Part shown: piece by piece, positions 55,754 through 64,000 of the stretch
Numbering within the stretch: the stretch's first letter is position 1
Layout of the letters: the number at the start of each line of letters is the position of its first letter
Assembly (NCBI RefSeq): GCF_907165205.1
Contig: NC_058190.1
Location: 8,130,001 to 8,194,000 of the forward strand
Length of the DNA: 64,000 nucleotides
Origin: Coccinella septempunctata
Taxonomy: Eukaryota; Arthropoda; Insecta; Coleoptera; Coccinellidae
Reading direction: 5' to 3'
Notes under the pieces: model-generated
Told to the model about the DNA's origin: nothing
What the model saw: the letters and a program-made list of their open reading frames with translations, nothing else
The model's database searches: none
Program-made: the position numbers and the translations under genes

Positions 55754-56807
55754 CATAAATTCTGTGCGATACGTTTTACCCACTTTGTATTTTAATCTGC
55801 TTGAAATGTGTATAGAAAATCCATAAAGAGTGTCAAGAAGTCATGCCACCAAAATATTCCTAAATCAGTGTTGATATAAATCGTACATACAAAAAACTTG
55901 TTAACATAGATAACATAACATAACATTAGTGTCTAGTGTACTCTTCCGAACGCGTTTTCTCCTATGTTACTTGTCTGTTAAGATTGAAATCCTCGAACCA
56001 ACATAAACTCAATCTCATGAATTTATTACGATTTAATTAATAACCCCTGGTACGTTTTATTTACAAATGGCGTCGATTATTTGTGGGAATATTACTCAAG
56101 CTGACTTCAAGTATATCAAGAAACCACATCCTTCCTCCAAATAAAAACTGTGATAACGCGAAGGTTTGCGCCGATAAAGAATCGGAGACCTGATTTTTCA
56201 TTTTATTAATTTCCTGTAGTTAGGGTTACTTCGCGTCGATAGACTTTCTTCATAATAATAAATGTGCGGAGATTCTCAGTGGAAATTTCGATTTGTTTAG
56301 GTCTGTATTGCTTTTCGGATTCGCTGTGTAATACGCTGGCAAAAGTGGTGTGCTATCTATACTATCAGCTCAGACGGGATGTCCTGTTTCTGGCTTTTTC
56401 TGATAACGATGAGTGATAATCAGTTATCCCAAATTTCTGGATAAAACCTTGTGGGTATGTATGACCGTTCGCATTTTGTATCTTTCCGTACGGACAACAT
56501 CTGTACGTTTTGGTGATGCTGTTATTAAGAGTTCAGCTGGATCATTCAAGATCAAACTGATAACCTGTTATGCTAGGAAACTTGGGTAAATCCCCAAATT
56601 AATACGAGGCACCTAATTCCTCCTCTCCTGGCTGCCTTCGAGTCATAGAAGATGAAGAAGTCATTCATTCATGGACTAAAAAAATGAATGTTCATAGTTC
56701 TAAAAAAATGTTGGAAATTGAGGATCAAAATAAATCATACGAGGATATATTGAAAAATTCTTAGCCTACTATAGAACCAAACAAAATTTCCACGTCAAAA
56801 TATTTTA
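55754..56807. other. Mostly unique non-coding DNA
   Basis: No gene is recognised. The block at 56030-56300 is not in any repeat family found here and mixes AT-rich words (GATTTAATTAATAACCCC) with GC-richer ones (GCGAAGGTTTGCGCCGATAA). It could be regulatory, on composition only. Confidence 0.35.
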
Positions 56808-57805
56808 TTACTCAACATATTCTCTTGATTGTATACATTTATTACAGCGAACCTTTCAAAAAAATGTTTCTTATTGATCTGCAAACCATACCTTCACTGT
56901 TTTTATTACCTCCTCGTTGAAAGAAAATTTACGACCTCTTAAACTTTTTTTCAGTTAAGGAAAGAGATGATAGTCGGATGGAGCCAAATCTGGTGAATAA
57001 GGGGGGTGTTCTAGTAATTCAAACACTAAATCACGAATTTTTTGCATGGCAACATGAGATTTGTGTGCAGGGTCGTTGTCCTGCAAGAACAAAACACCTT
57101 TGAATAGCTTTCCGCGTCTTTTCTCTTCAAATTTCTCCCGTAGAGTGATCAGTAATGTCGAATAGTAATCTCCGGTAATTGTTTTACCATTCCCAAGAAA
57201 ATCAATCATGATTACTCCATGGCAATCAGAAAAAACTGAAGCAAGAACTTTTCCAGAAGATTTTTGCACACGAAACTTCTTAGGTCTTGGAGAACCAGAG
57301 TGTCGCCATTCCATCGATTGTTGCTTTGTTTCTGGATACTAGAAATGTACCCAAGCCTCATCCATAGTAACAATCCGGTTTAAGAAGTCTTCATCGTTTT
57401 CAAATCGAGCACAGATCGAACTCGATGCTTCTACCCTTGCACGCTTTCGGACAACATTGAAACATTTGGAGATCCATTTTGCAGCAATTTAAAATATTCA
57501 GTGCTTTAGATATCCGTTTTAGCCCAATTCGACGGTCTGATAAAAGCATGCCATGAACTGCAGCGATATTTTCGGGGACTGACACAGAAACTGGCCTTCA
57601 TGTTCGGTCATCATTTTCAATGGAAAATTTACCTCTTTTTTAAGCTTACAGTCCAATTTTTCACGGTCTTATACGAAGGACATTGATCACCAAGAGTATT
57701 AAGCATATCTTCGTATATCTGCTTGGCTCCTAACCCTTTTAAATACAGGTACTTGATGATGGCTCGATACTCCAATTTTTCGATTTTCACAATTTCGGTG
57801 GAGAT
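56808..57805 (-). pseudogene. mariner transposase pseudogene (DD34D)
   Basis: Read on the minus strand the whole protein order is visible in broken frames. N-terminal: EYRAIIKYLYLKGLGAKQIY, DMLNTLGDQCPSYKTVKNW, the first helix-turn-helix region. Then a frame break, SVPENIAAVHGMLLSDRRIG, and FENDEDFLNRIVTMDEAWVH with the first catalytic aspartate, followed by an in-frame stop. Next WRHSGSPRPKKFRVQKSSGK and a long open segment to QDNDPAH (second aspartate) and SPDLAPSDYHLFP (third); the spacing between the last two is 34 residues, the mariner DD34D signature. A degraded C-terminus (KFSFNEEVIKTVKVWFADQ) runs to a stop at 56808-56810. At least three inactivating changes are present. Terminal repeats were not found. 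Confidence 0.88.
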
Positions 57806-58179
57806 CTTCTTTCTTTTAATTTATTGCGTAACTCTGGTTTACTTTTTTGACCTCAAACTTTACACTTCTAATGAGTTAACAACGTTAGCATTCCTGTGTA
57901 AAGCAATCGAATTTTTACTCATTTTTTCGTCAATTTCAATGATAAATGTCTGTCATCGCCCGTTCGTTGGTGCCTCCTATGTATGTATTCGGCGACTACG
58001 TTATTTTCGAAAGAATAAACTATTTTCACCTTAATGGTTGATGAAGGAAGCAAACAGTCATATTTTAATATCTAGTGTATGGCTGTCAATGATTAACGTC
58101 GAAACTATCGCATAATTTAATGAAAAATTTTGTGATTCACACACCATATTCAACGAAATGATCAATTCTGTATAAAATT
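57806..58179. other. Non-coding flank of the mariner relic
   Basis: Probably includes the decayed 5' end of the mariner element. A plus-strand frame (57723-58034) is partly antisense to it and has no domain. Confidence 0.4.
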
Positions 58180-58420
58180 TAAATTTGAATATCTCAAAAA
58201 CAACCGCATTGAATGAAAAAATTGAATATGCTGAAATCAGAATAAAGAGGTCTTTCAAATGAGGTATCACTATATTTTCCCTATTCGGAATAAAGGGGTT
58301 GGGGTTGTAACACTAAGGGTTGAAGCGATAAGGTTTTGAATTCTATCTTGGAAGTTGTCCCCCTGGAATCAAAAATCGACGTATCCGAGCGTTTTCAGAT
58401 AATTCTGTATATAAAATAAA
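58180..58420 (+). repeat. Family C repeat fragment
   Basis: Reverse-complement relative of 32145-32290: GGGTTGAAGCGATA, GGTTTTGAATT, AAGTTGTCCCCCTGGAAT. Words such as TTCCCTATTCGGAATAAAGG echo family B arms (TTCCCTATTAAGAATTTAGG), so family C may be a distant relative of B. Confidence 0.55.
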
Positions 58421-58711
58421 CTGCTCAAAAATTGGATATGGAAAGTGGATTTACGAGAGAAAACCCAATTAGTGCACTTGAATCAAATTTTCAGTGTTGG
58501 TGTACATGCCATGTGGACTCGCTGAATTTAAAAAATCACAAGAAACTCATTTCTTGTAGGAAATTGCAGCTTATATGGTGTTGTGTAATATCAATAATTG
58601 CGGACTGATTTTTATGAGATTGACATGCGTTAAGAAGCCTTCCAACTTGAACAGTTAGTTGTTGGTTAAAAGAAGGTTACACTCAAAAAGTAGTTGTAAA
58701 CTGTCCTGTGT

Positions 58712-58895
58712 TTCACAAGGTGTTTTCAGTATAGCGTGGCATTGATATCGTAGTCGAAGTGCTGCACTCATGGGGGTGGAAGAGCAAGAGCTACAACCGT
58801 CACACAAGATCAGCTAATACGGCCAACTGCACGACTAAATTCCTTCTTTACAGCATCTTCGTATAGAATTCTTGATCCTTATCAAGCAAATTGAG
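58712..58895 (+). pseudogene. Tc1-like transposase N-terminal fragment
   Basis: VSQGVFSIAWH then YRSRSAALM correspond to the end of the first helix-turn-helix region ('VSQSVISR-W-R-R'). After a frame change GGRARATTVTQDQLIRPTAR and LNSFFTASS match the 'GRPRATT...D-(R/Q)-x-IRL-ARRNP' linker and second helix-turn-helix start of Tc1-type transposases. Frame changes and stops show a relic. No catalytic part is visible. It is not the same lineage as the 63-kb copy, which has an RPRFGGRQKTT linker. Confidence 0.55.
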
Positions 58896-59849
58896 AATTC
58901 AGTAAGGAATGCTTCTGCGTAAAGAATTATTCGTTACTGAAAATTTCAATTTTTGTTTCAGATACTTACTGGGGGAGAAAACCCATGAAAAGTTTCAGGA
59001 ATGATAGCCTGGTCGGTTTCAATATTTGTAACTAGCAAATTCTGTCACGAAAATCTCAAAATAATCTGGTAGATCCTTTGCATCCGAAACATTTCATGCG
59101 CTGGCCCAATCACGTATCATTTAACATTCTCGAATTTATTGGTAAATAGTTTAATGTTCCGTTTGCCAATAGTTCGTGAAGGTACAGCTATCGTACCTTG
59201 AAATGAGACATTGTCTCATTTGTTTATTCGTTCCTGGATAACATTCACATCCGGTCATAGTTCATTGTTGATTTGTTCTGGCTCTGTCTGGTAATACGGG
59301 TCGACGTTTTTGTTTAATTCAAGCTAACACAAGTGTCTCTGACACGCATGGAAAGGCATGTCTAATCCAAGAAAAAAAGATAAAAAGTCAAGTATTTTCG
59401 GATAATTCAATAAAATGAATTCACTTCCGATTGGAGTTTTCCATTTTGATATAATTCATTTATACAGAGGGTTTCATAATTGAATGCTGATCCTGAATGA
59501 AGATTACTGGAATCTCCTTCTTATTTCTGGCAAGTGTAATCGAATTGTTGACTGTTGATATAGGTAGCAGTTGAACTGTTCATTAAAAGATTTCCTGACC
59601 GACCTAGACCATCAAGCGATACCATCACTATATAGTTCAATGAAAAACATACGAAATAACATAATATCATGACATCATAAAAAGGGTTCGACACAACCTT
59701 CAAAATAAGTTAAAGTAGCACCATATTCAAATTCGGGGGAATAATAATCCAAGATTAATTTAAAAAAAATCCCAAGTTAGATTCTCGATAAATGTTTAGT
59801 ACGGTATCTTCAACAGTGGTTCCAATTGGACCACATATTTTTGAAAATA
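58896..59849. other. Non-coding stretch
   Basis: TACAGAGGGTTTCATAATTG at 59463 may be the left end of the transposon that contains the next entry. Otherwise nothing recognised. Confidence 0.35.
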
Positions 59850-60262
59850 GGTGAACAGGGGAAATTTATATTTTTTGGAACATACTTTTTCTGGTCTGTT
59901 AGAAAACATTCCTATGGAAACATTGTGGTTGCAACATGATAGTGCTACTGTGCACTATTCAAGAGAAGTGCTCGAATATTTGCCCAACATTTTTGAAAAC
60001 AGATGGATTGGCAGAGGTGGACATGAGGCTTGGCTTCCCCGATCCCCTGATCTGACACCATTGGATTATTTTTCATGGGGAGTGCTTAAACAAGATGTCT
60101 ATGCAGTACAGATAAAGAGTAGGTAGTAGCTACATACAAATCATTATTGATGCTTGCGAATTATTGAATCACAACCGAATACGATAGCGAAAGCTGTGAA
60201 ACAACTATTCCCACTAGCTCAAAGATGTATTGAAATGGCGGGATACCAGTTTGACGATTCCT
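59850..60262 (+). pseudogene. Tc1/mariner-superfamily transposase relic with DD41D spacing
   Basis: An open segment reads NRGNLYFLEHTFSGLLENIP, then LWLQHDSATVHYS with the second catalytic aspartate, ENRWIGRGGHEAWLPRSPDL, and TPLDYFSWG with the third. There are 41 residues between the two aspartates, matching the rosa-type DD41D group rather than mariner DD34D. After a stop at about 60126 a further piece ends RCIEMAGYQFDD, the position of the usual C-terminal 'C---NG-HFE' motif. Everything upstream of residue N at 59854 is lost or unreadable. GATCACCCTGTATGA at 60555 may be the right end of its transposon, about 1.1 kb from a candidate left end at 59463. Confidence 0.75.
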
Positions 60263-60770
60263 GAACTGAAAATTTTTCCGTTTAATTTGTTTTTGAGTTC
60301 GAATATCTTCAATATATTTGCTGTTTTTTGTTCTTTTCATTATCCAGTTTGTTGATTGGAAGTTTTCTAAAAGAGATTCGTTTCATTTCTCAACACGCAT
60401 AGGCTGATATGATATCACCGGAAATATAAGTCTGAAATTTTGCTCGTCCAGTTCTGTTTTTCCAATTTGATAGAAATTTCGAAGAAGGCAGTCGAAAAGT
60501 GTGACAAAATTGTAAAATTTTAAATCATTTCAGCTTTAATTTCAAAATTTATTGATCACCCTGTATGACGGTGCCAAGAAGAGATTAAGAACTTTTAGAA
60601 TAATATTCAGTTATGGAAACAATGAAGGAGGATGGATATAGGACAGCGCTGCTGAGTACTATCCACTAACACAGCGAGTACTGAGTACTATACAGTTACC
60701 CAGAGCGCAACCAATATGAAACGGTGTCCGATTATATCCCCTCCAGATAGAAACCCACACGAAGACAATA
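60263..60770. other. Non-coding stretch
   Basis: Apart from the possible transposon end near 60555 (see previous entry) and a GAGTACT-rich spot with direct echoes at 60650-60690, nothing is recognised. Confidence 0.4.
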
Positions 60771-61052
60771 GCTGTATTCGGGTTCGGCTTTCGGACAGTC
60801 CGAGAATGGTTCTAGAACTGCGCAGAGGATTTAATACTAGGGCGCAAGAGTTTTGCGCAGTCCTAGAACAATTCTCGGACTGTCAGAAAGCCGAACCCGA
60901 ATACGACTAATAGCAGCTGTATTCGGGTTCGGCTTTTGGACAGTCCGAGAATTGTTCTAGGACTGCGCAGAGGATTTAATACTAGGGCGCAATAGTTTTG
61001 CGCAGTCCTAGAACAATTCTCGGACTGTCAGAAAGCCGAACCCGAATACAGC
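60771..61052. repeat. Tandem pair of near-identical 137-bp palindromic MITEs
   Basis: Copy 1 is 60771-60907 and copy 2 is 60916-61052, separated by TAATAGCA. Each starts GCTGTATTCGGGTTCGGCTT and ends with the inverse, AAGCCGAACCCGAATAC(A/G)(G/A)C, with inner arms GGACAGTCCGAGAAT / ATTCTCGGACTGTC and CTGCGCA / TGCGCAG. The copies differ at only a handful of positions (for example AATGGTT against AATTGTT, AGAACTG against AGGACTG, CAAGAG against CAATAG). Frames across this region are shadows. Confidence 0.95.
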
Positions 61053-61599
61053 CAGCATATGTCCCATATTTTCTCTAATTCAGTAGGCCGATTCGCTTTG
61101 CAAACAACATACGTGTGACGAATTGAGAATTCCGGGAACACGTTCAGATCACGGCAGAAATTATGCCAGCGGTACAATAATAATAAAGAATGATCACGCT
61201 TCAACGGGGAGGCAATGAATACAATAATAAGAATTTGAATAATAAGAATAAATTCAGATGCATATACCACCTGCTGCTATGAATATCAACAAGTGTTACG
61301 ATTCCAAACGTTCTCCATCGGAGAGAAAAGCTATGTTGCTCTGATGGGGTCAAATGAGACCGAAACCATGGTCAGCATCTGCTTTTCTTCTATGGGCCTT
61401 GACGATGGCAAATTGGCTAGCATACCACCCGCTGATATGAATATCAACAAGTGTTACGATCTGAATTTATCCTTATTATTGCATTAATTGCCTCCCTGTT
61501 TAGGCGTGATCATTATTTATTCATATTATTACTCAAATACAAATACTTCTTGGATGTTTTCCTTTTGTTTCCTCCTTCTCGCATTTTCCTATACCACTG
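61053..61599. repeat. Mixed direct and inverted repeats next to the RNase H relic
   Basis: ATGAATATCAACAAGTGTTA and CGAT occur in the same orientation at about 61280-61303 and 61437-61460. In addition TGATCACGCTTCAACGGGGA then GGCAATGAATACAATAATAA (61190-61230) is inverted relative to TTATTATTGCATTAATTGCC then TCCCTGTTTAGGCGTGATCA (61473-61512). The block between includes the CATGGTTTCGGTCTCA-type repeat shared with 11415-11505. A 64-codon plus frame (61293-61487) spans these repeats and is not treated as a gene. Confidence 0.7.
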
Positions 61600-62050
61600 A
61601 AAGGCTCTTGGCCAGTAAGTGTATTTTGTGCTCATTTTCTGCCGAGGGTGTTAGCCACCTCGTGCTTGTTGATTCCAGAGTGACAGACTATAGTGTTTTT
61701 CTTGCCCATTTCCTTAAATTTTCTTCGGCACTCCCATATCAGCTTTGACTCGATGACATAGGACTTCAGTGCTTGGATAGCGGCTTGAATAACAGATTGG
61801 ATCACTAGGCCAAATTTTCTTTCAAGTTTTTTTCAACACATCTTTCGATTGCCAATATTTCTGCCTGAAAAACAAACAAGGACCCAAGAGAATCTGAACT
61901 ACATACCCTCGCCACTTGCCTCATTTCAGAAAGGGTACTTCTGCTTGACCTGGGTCCATTGGAATATGTGACAAATGAATTATTATTTATCTTCAACTCA
62001 TATCGAAATTCATGCCCGGAGCGGGGTACCTGATATAACAACACCAACAA
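61600..62050 (-). pseudogene. LINE RNase H domain relic
   Basis: On the minus strand NNNSFVTYSNGPRSSRSTL and SLGSLFVFQAEILAIERCVE match the start of the RNase H domain of I/Jockey-type LINE ORF2 ('YTDGSK' and 'FQAE--AI'). In a neighbouring frame SVIQAAIQALKSYVIESKLI, WECRRKFKEMGKKNTIV and NKHEVANTLGRK match 'SDSQAAI-AL...W...L-----V---W-PGH-G--GNE-AD-LAR', and TLTGQEPFSGIGKC follows, as in this family. The first active-site aspartate is changed (YSNG for YTDG) and the 'SDSQ' aspartates are lost, while the glutamate in FQAE is kept. Frame breaks confirm a relic. The reverse transcriptase upstream (higher coordinates) is not readable. Confidence 0.72.
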
Positions 62051-62834
62051 CTCTGATTGGATAAATGTCGTCTGATAAGCGCTCCGCCTCCTGTATCGAA
62101 CTTTAACCCACGTTCTCGACTACAATTGGTTATGCAGTATAAACACTCGAATAACCCAGTATCTTCAACAATTTACATGTTACTCTGTAATTGGTAATGT
62201 TTCACTATCTTGTTTACATGCTATGAATTCAACAATAAATTGATTCAATGTTTTTATTGCAGGTGAGTTCCATACAAGCTTCCCAGATGAAGGGTGGACT
62301 ATGAGGTAATTTGTACTTCTATCTTTGCCTTTGATATCATATTTAACAAGTCGCTCTTGAAACATACTCATTCAATTCGGGAGATACAAGTATCAAAGTA
62401 TCATCGATATAGGTAACATTTCCCTGGAGGAAATGATGAGGAAATGTTTTGGTTTGTGAGATGACTCATGAAATTCACAAAGAAGCTATCTGCTCGGAGG
62501 TGAAGATACTGAGATAATAAGAACATTTTCATTAACCAAGGTTCTCCAAAATTTTCTGCACACAAATACAGGATGTCCAATAAAGAACTTTACAAATCTA
62601 CTCATACCATGCATTGGGTGTAAAAAATTCAAGGGGAATTCCTTGTCGAAAAATAGTGTGAATCTTTCTTTTAAAATTTTTCTTCGAGCAGCCCCCAAGT
62701 GCTTAGATACAGCCCCCCAAAGATGGCTCCAGGGGATTCTCAAAAAAAATATTTCGACAGTAAATCACTTCTTTAGTTTTTACGCAATTAATTATTCATA
62801 TACCCTGTATATGCGAATATGTGTATAGTCCATT
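62051..62834. other. Non-coding stretch
   Basis: Probably holds the unreadable middle of the LINE at its left. Two possible element ends occur: ACAGGATGTCCAATAAAG at 62570 and ATACCCTGTATATGC at 62800, which could bound a small TA-target element of about 240 bp. Confidence 0.35.
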
Positions 62835-63125
62835 CACATTTATTTTAGCAGTAGGTTGGCCATGAAATAATTTTCTCAAGTTTTTGTAACTAGAACGGAG
62901 TAAGGTTGGCACTCATGAAATGTTAATGTCATAACGCCGTTGCCACAATTAATATCAATTTTTATTACGAAAATGCCGAAAGTGATTGAAAAAAGATACA
63001 GGTTTTCAGGAAGTGCTATTCAGAATTCAGGTCCGCTCATTCAAATAGTTATACCCTGTTATTCTAAAATCCACAATACGTCAGACGGTGGCGAACATAT
63101 TCAATGTAAGAGAATCGTATTCAAT
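62835..63125 (+). pseudogene. Second copy of the helix-turn-helix element 5' part
   Basis: Plus-strand copy of the leader and exon 1 found on the minus strand at 30917-31195. It keeps LYPVILKSTIRQTVANIFN, with D to V as the main change, and the donor GTAAGAG, but continues directly into the leader of the Tc1-like transposon at about 63120. Exon 2 is therefore absent. The upstream in-frame TAG is present here too. This copy was truncated by, or recombined with, the Tc1 element. Confidence 0.65.
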
Positions 63126-63343
63126 CGTTTTTAAAAGTATGTAATCTTCGAGGAAATCGCTGTAAAATCATTTAAAACTCAATAACAATTTGAATCGATC
63201 CAATAAAAATCAGTATGAGACATTTCGTCAATCTGGTCGCCTTTTTTCTGAAGTTTAGTTTTCTGCATATGCTTCATGAATATTCTTATTTTTAAATGAA
63301 GACAGTTTATCAACGGCTTCGATTTGAAACGAGTTTTCTGAAA
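63120..63343 (+). other. 5' leader of the Tc1-like transposon
   Basis: Shared with the reverse complement of about 14012-14240: TCGTATTCA, GTTTTTAAAAGTATGTAATC, TTGAATCGATCCAATAAAAA and GATTGGCG-type words in the same order. It is probably the untranslated leader and contains the element's 5' sequence. No promoter motif can be singled out. Confidence 0.7.
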
Positions 63344-64000
63344 ATGCCGAGACGTAAATTAACAAACGCTGAGGCTAATAGGGCTATCGGAATGCTACAG
63401 GGTGGACTAACTCAGGTTGTTGTAGCGGAAAGGCTCCAAGTCAGCCAAAGTGTGATATCTCGACTTTGGAATAGGTTCAGGGAGACAGGTTCCTTGTTGG
63501 AAAGACCAAGGTTTGGTGGGCGACAAAAAACAACACCTGCTCAGGATCGTTTCATCACCGTTTCGGCGAGAAGAAACCCTACATCTACGTGTAGGATGCT
63601 ACGGAATACTCTTCAAAATGCAGATGGGATTCAAGTTTCCATCGAAGCCATCAGACGACGTTTGAGAGAGGTGAATCTAGGTTCTAGACGTCCATTAAGA
63701 GGAGTTCCATCAACACGTGACCAAAAGCGTCAAAGACTGGAATGGACAAGGCAACATATCAATTGGAACGATCAATGGCGTAGTGCCCTTATCACTTATG
63801 AATCCAGATATGGACGATTTTCAGATTCTCGAAGAATAAGGGTATGGACAATCCCGCGCATACCGCGTAATCGTCGCTATGTCCAAGAAGTCCATCCATT
63901 CCGAGGGGGTAGTGTTATGGTATGGGCCGGGATATGTTTCAACGGGCGCACAGATCTACACATTTGTCCTGGAAATATGACCGCCTTACACTATAGGGAC
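63344..64000 (+). CDS. Tc1-like transposase, open to the window edge, first catalytic Asp replaced by Tyr
   Basis: The frame is open for 219 codons from ATG at 63344 to the end of the window. Residues 1-60 form the first helix-turn-helix region (VVVAERLQVSQSVISRLWNR) and the RPRFGGRQKTT linker leads to the second (about 65-120). The catalytic core begins near 140: ALITYESRYGRF stands where Tc1-type enzymes have '-FTDESRF-', so residue 152 is Tyr (TAT) instead of the first metal-binding Asp. GGSVMVWAGICFNGRTDLHI and NMTALHYRD follow, as usual before the second aspartate, which lies beyond the edge. It is about two thirds of a typical protein of 330 to 345 residues. It is the fuller relative of the pseudogene at 13128-14011. 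With D152Y cleavage activity is not expected, even though the frame is open. Confidence 0.87.
   Translation, partial: MPRRKLTNAEANRAIGMLQGGLTQVVVAERLQVSQSVISRLWNRFRETGSLLERPRFGGRQKTTPAQDRFITVSARRNPTSTCRMLRNTLQNADGIQVSIEAIRRRLREVNLGSRRPLRGVPSTRDQKRQRLEWTRQHINWNDQWRSALITYESRYGRFSDSRRIRVWTIPRIPRNRRYVQEVHPFRGGSVMVWAGICFNGRTDLHICPGNMTALHYRD

Noticed and set aside
60716..60910. 64-codon plus-strand frame
   Set aside because: It lies across a palindromic MITE, and the other copy of the MITE does not preserve it.
61293..61487. 64-codon plus-strand frame with coding-like composition
   Set aside because: It spans a direct repeat and a dispersed repeat shared with 11.4 kb and has no domain.
62263..62305. 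Possible 43-nt exon between TTTTTATTGCAG and GTAATTTG, reading EFHTSFPDEGWTM
   Set aside because: The donor is weak, the phase does not fit after the 19-nt microexon, and it lies next to LINE debris. Chance pairing of splice-like sites is likely.
1..64000. CRISPR arrays, tRNA and rRNA genes, bacterial-type operons
   Set aside because: I looked for regularly spaced identical repeats, cloverleaf-type sequences with A and B boxes, and rRNA cores and saw none. The composition and element types are eukaryotic.

Overview
This window looks like insect nuclear DNA. It is AT-rich, has no long open genes, no operons and no ribosome-binding sites, carries many decayed Tc1/mariner-type transposons and non-LTR retrotransposon pieces, and holds a short run of the insect telomere unit TTAGG. 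A beetle would fit, but the sequence alone does not prove the order. Most of it reads as intron or intergenic sequence packed with mobile-element remains.

The best host-gene evidence is one plus-strand coding exon at 7671-7827 (good splice sites, acidic/serine-rich 52-codon reading) and a 19-nt microexon at 32921-32939 whose phase fits it. If both belong to one gene, the intron between them exceeds 25 kb and holds much of what is described here. Weaker exon or promoter candidates lie near 15.2-15.53, 23.0-23.17 and 28.94-29.11 kb. I could not name the gene.

Transposase relics: DD41D-type at 6.45-6.77 (minus) and 59.85-60.26 kb (plus); Tc1-like at 13.1-14.0 (minus), 27.9-28.5 (minus), 58.7-58.9 (plus) and 63.34 kb to the window edge (plus, open frame); mariner DD34D at 56.8-57.8 kb (minus). 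Retroelement relics: Penelope-like GIY-YIG flank at 16.55 kb, LINE C-termini at 17.4 and 24.26 kb, LINE RNase H at 61.6-62.05 kb (minus). A two-exon helix-turn-helix relic lies at 30.75-30.97 kb (minus) with a partial second copy at 62.8-63.1 kb.

Non-autonomous elements dominate. A large set begins CAGGGTG and ends CACCCTG between TA dinucleotides; many are foldbacks with arms of hundreds of bases (families A to H below). Others are hAT-like elements (49.18-49.59 kb with a perfect 8-bp duplication), a 190-bp palindrome with TTAA(A) duplications, and several 120-140 bp palindromes, one present as a near-identical tandem pair at 60.77-61.05 kb.

The most informative places are 52.9-55.1 kb, where elements are nested several deep and a palindrome splits a transposon gene, and 34.4-36.75 kb, where a 1.14-kb foldback can be defined exactly because a related copy of its host repeat at 25.07 kb lacks it. 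I found no tRNA, rRNA or CRISPR array and no clearly intact host gene.
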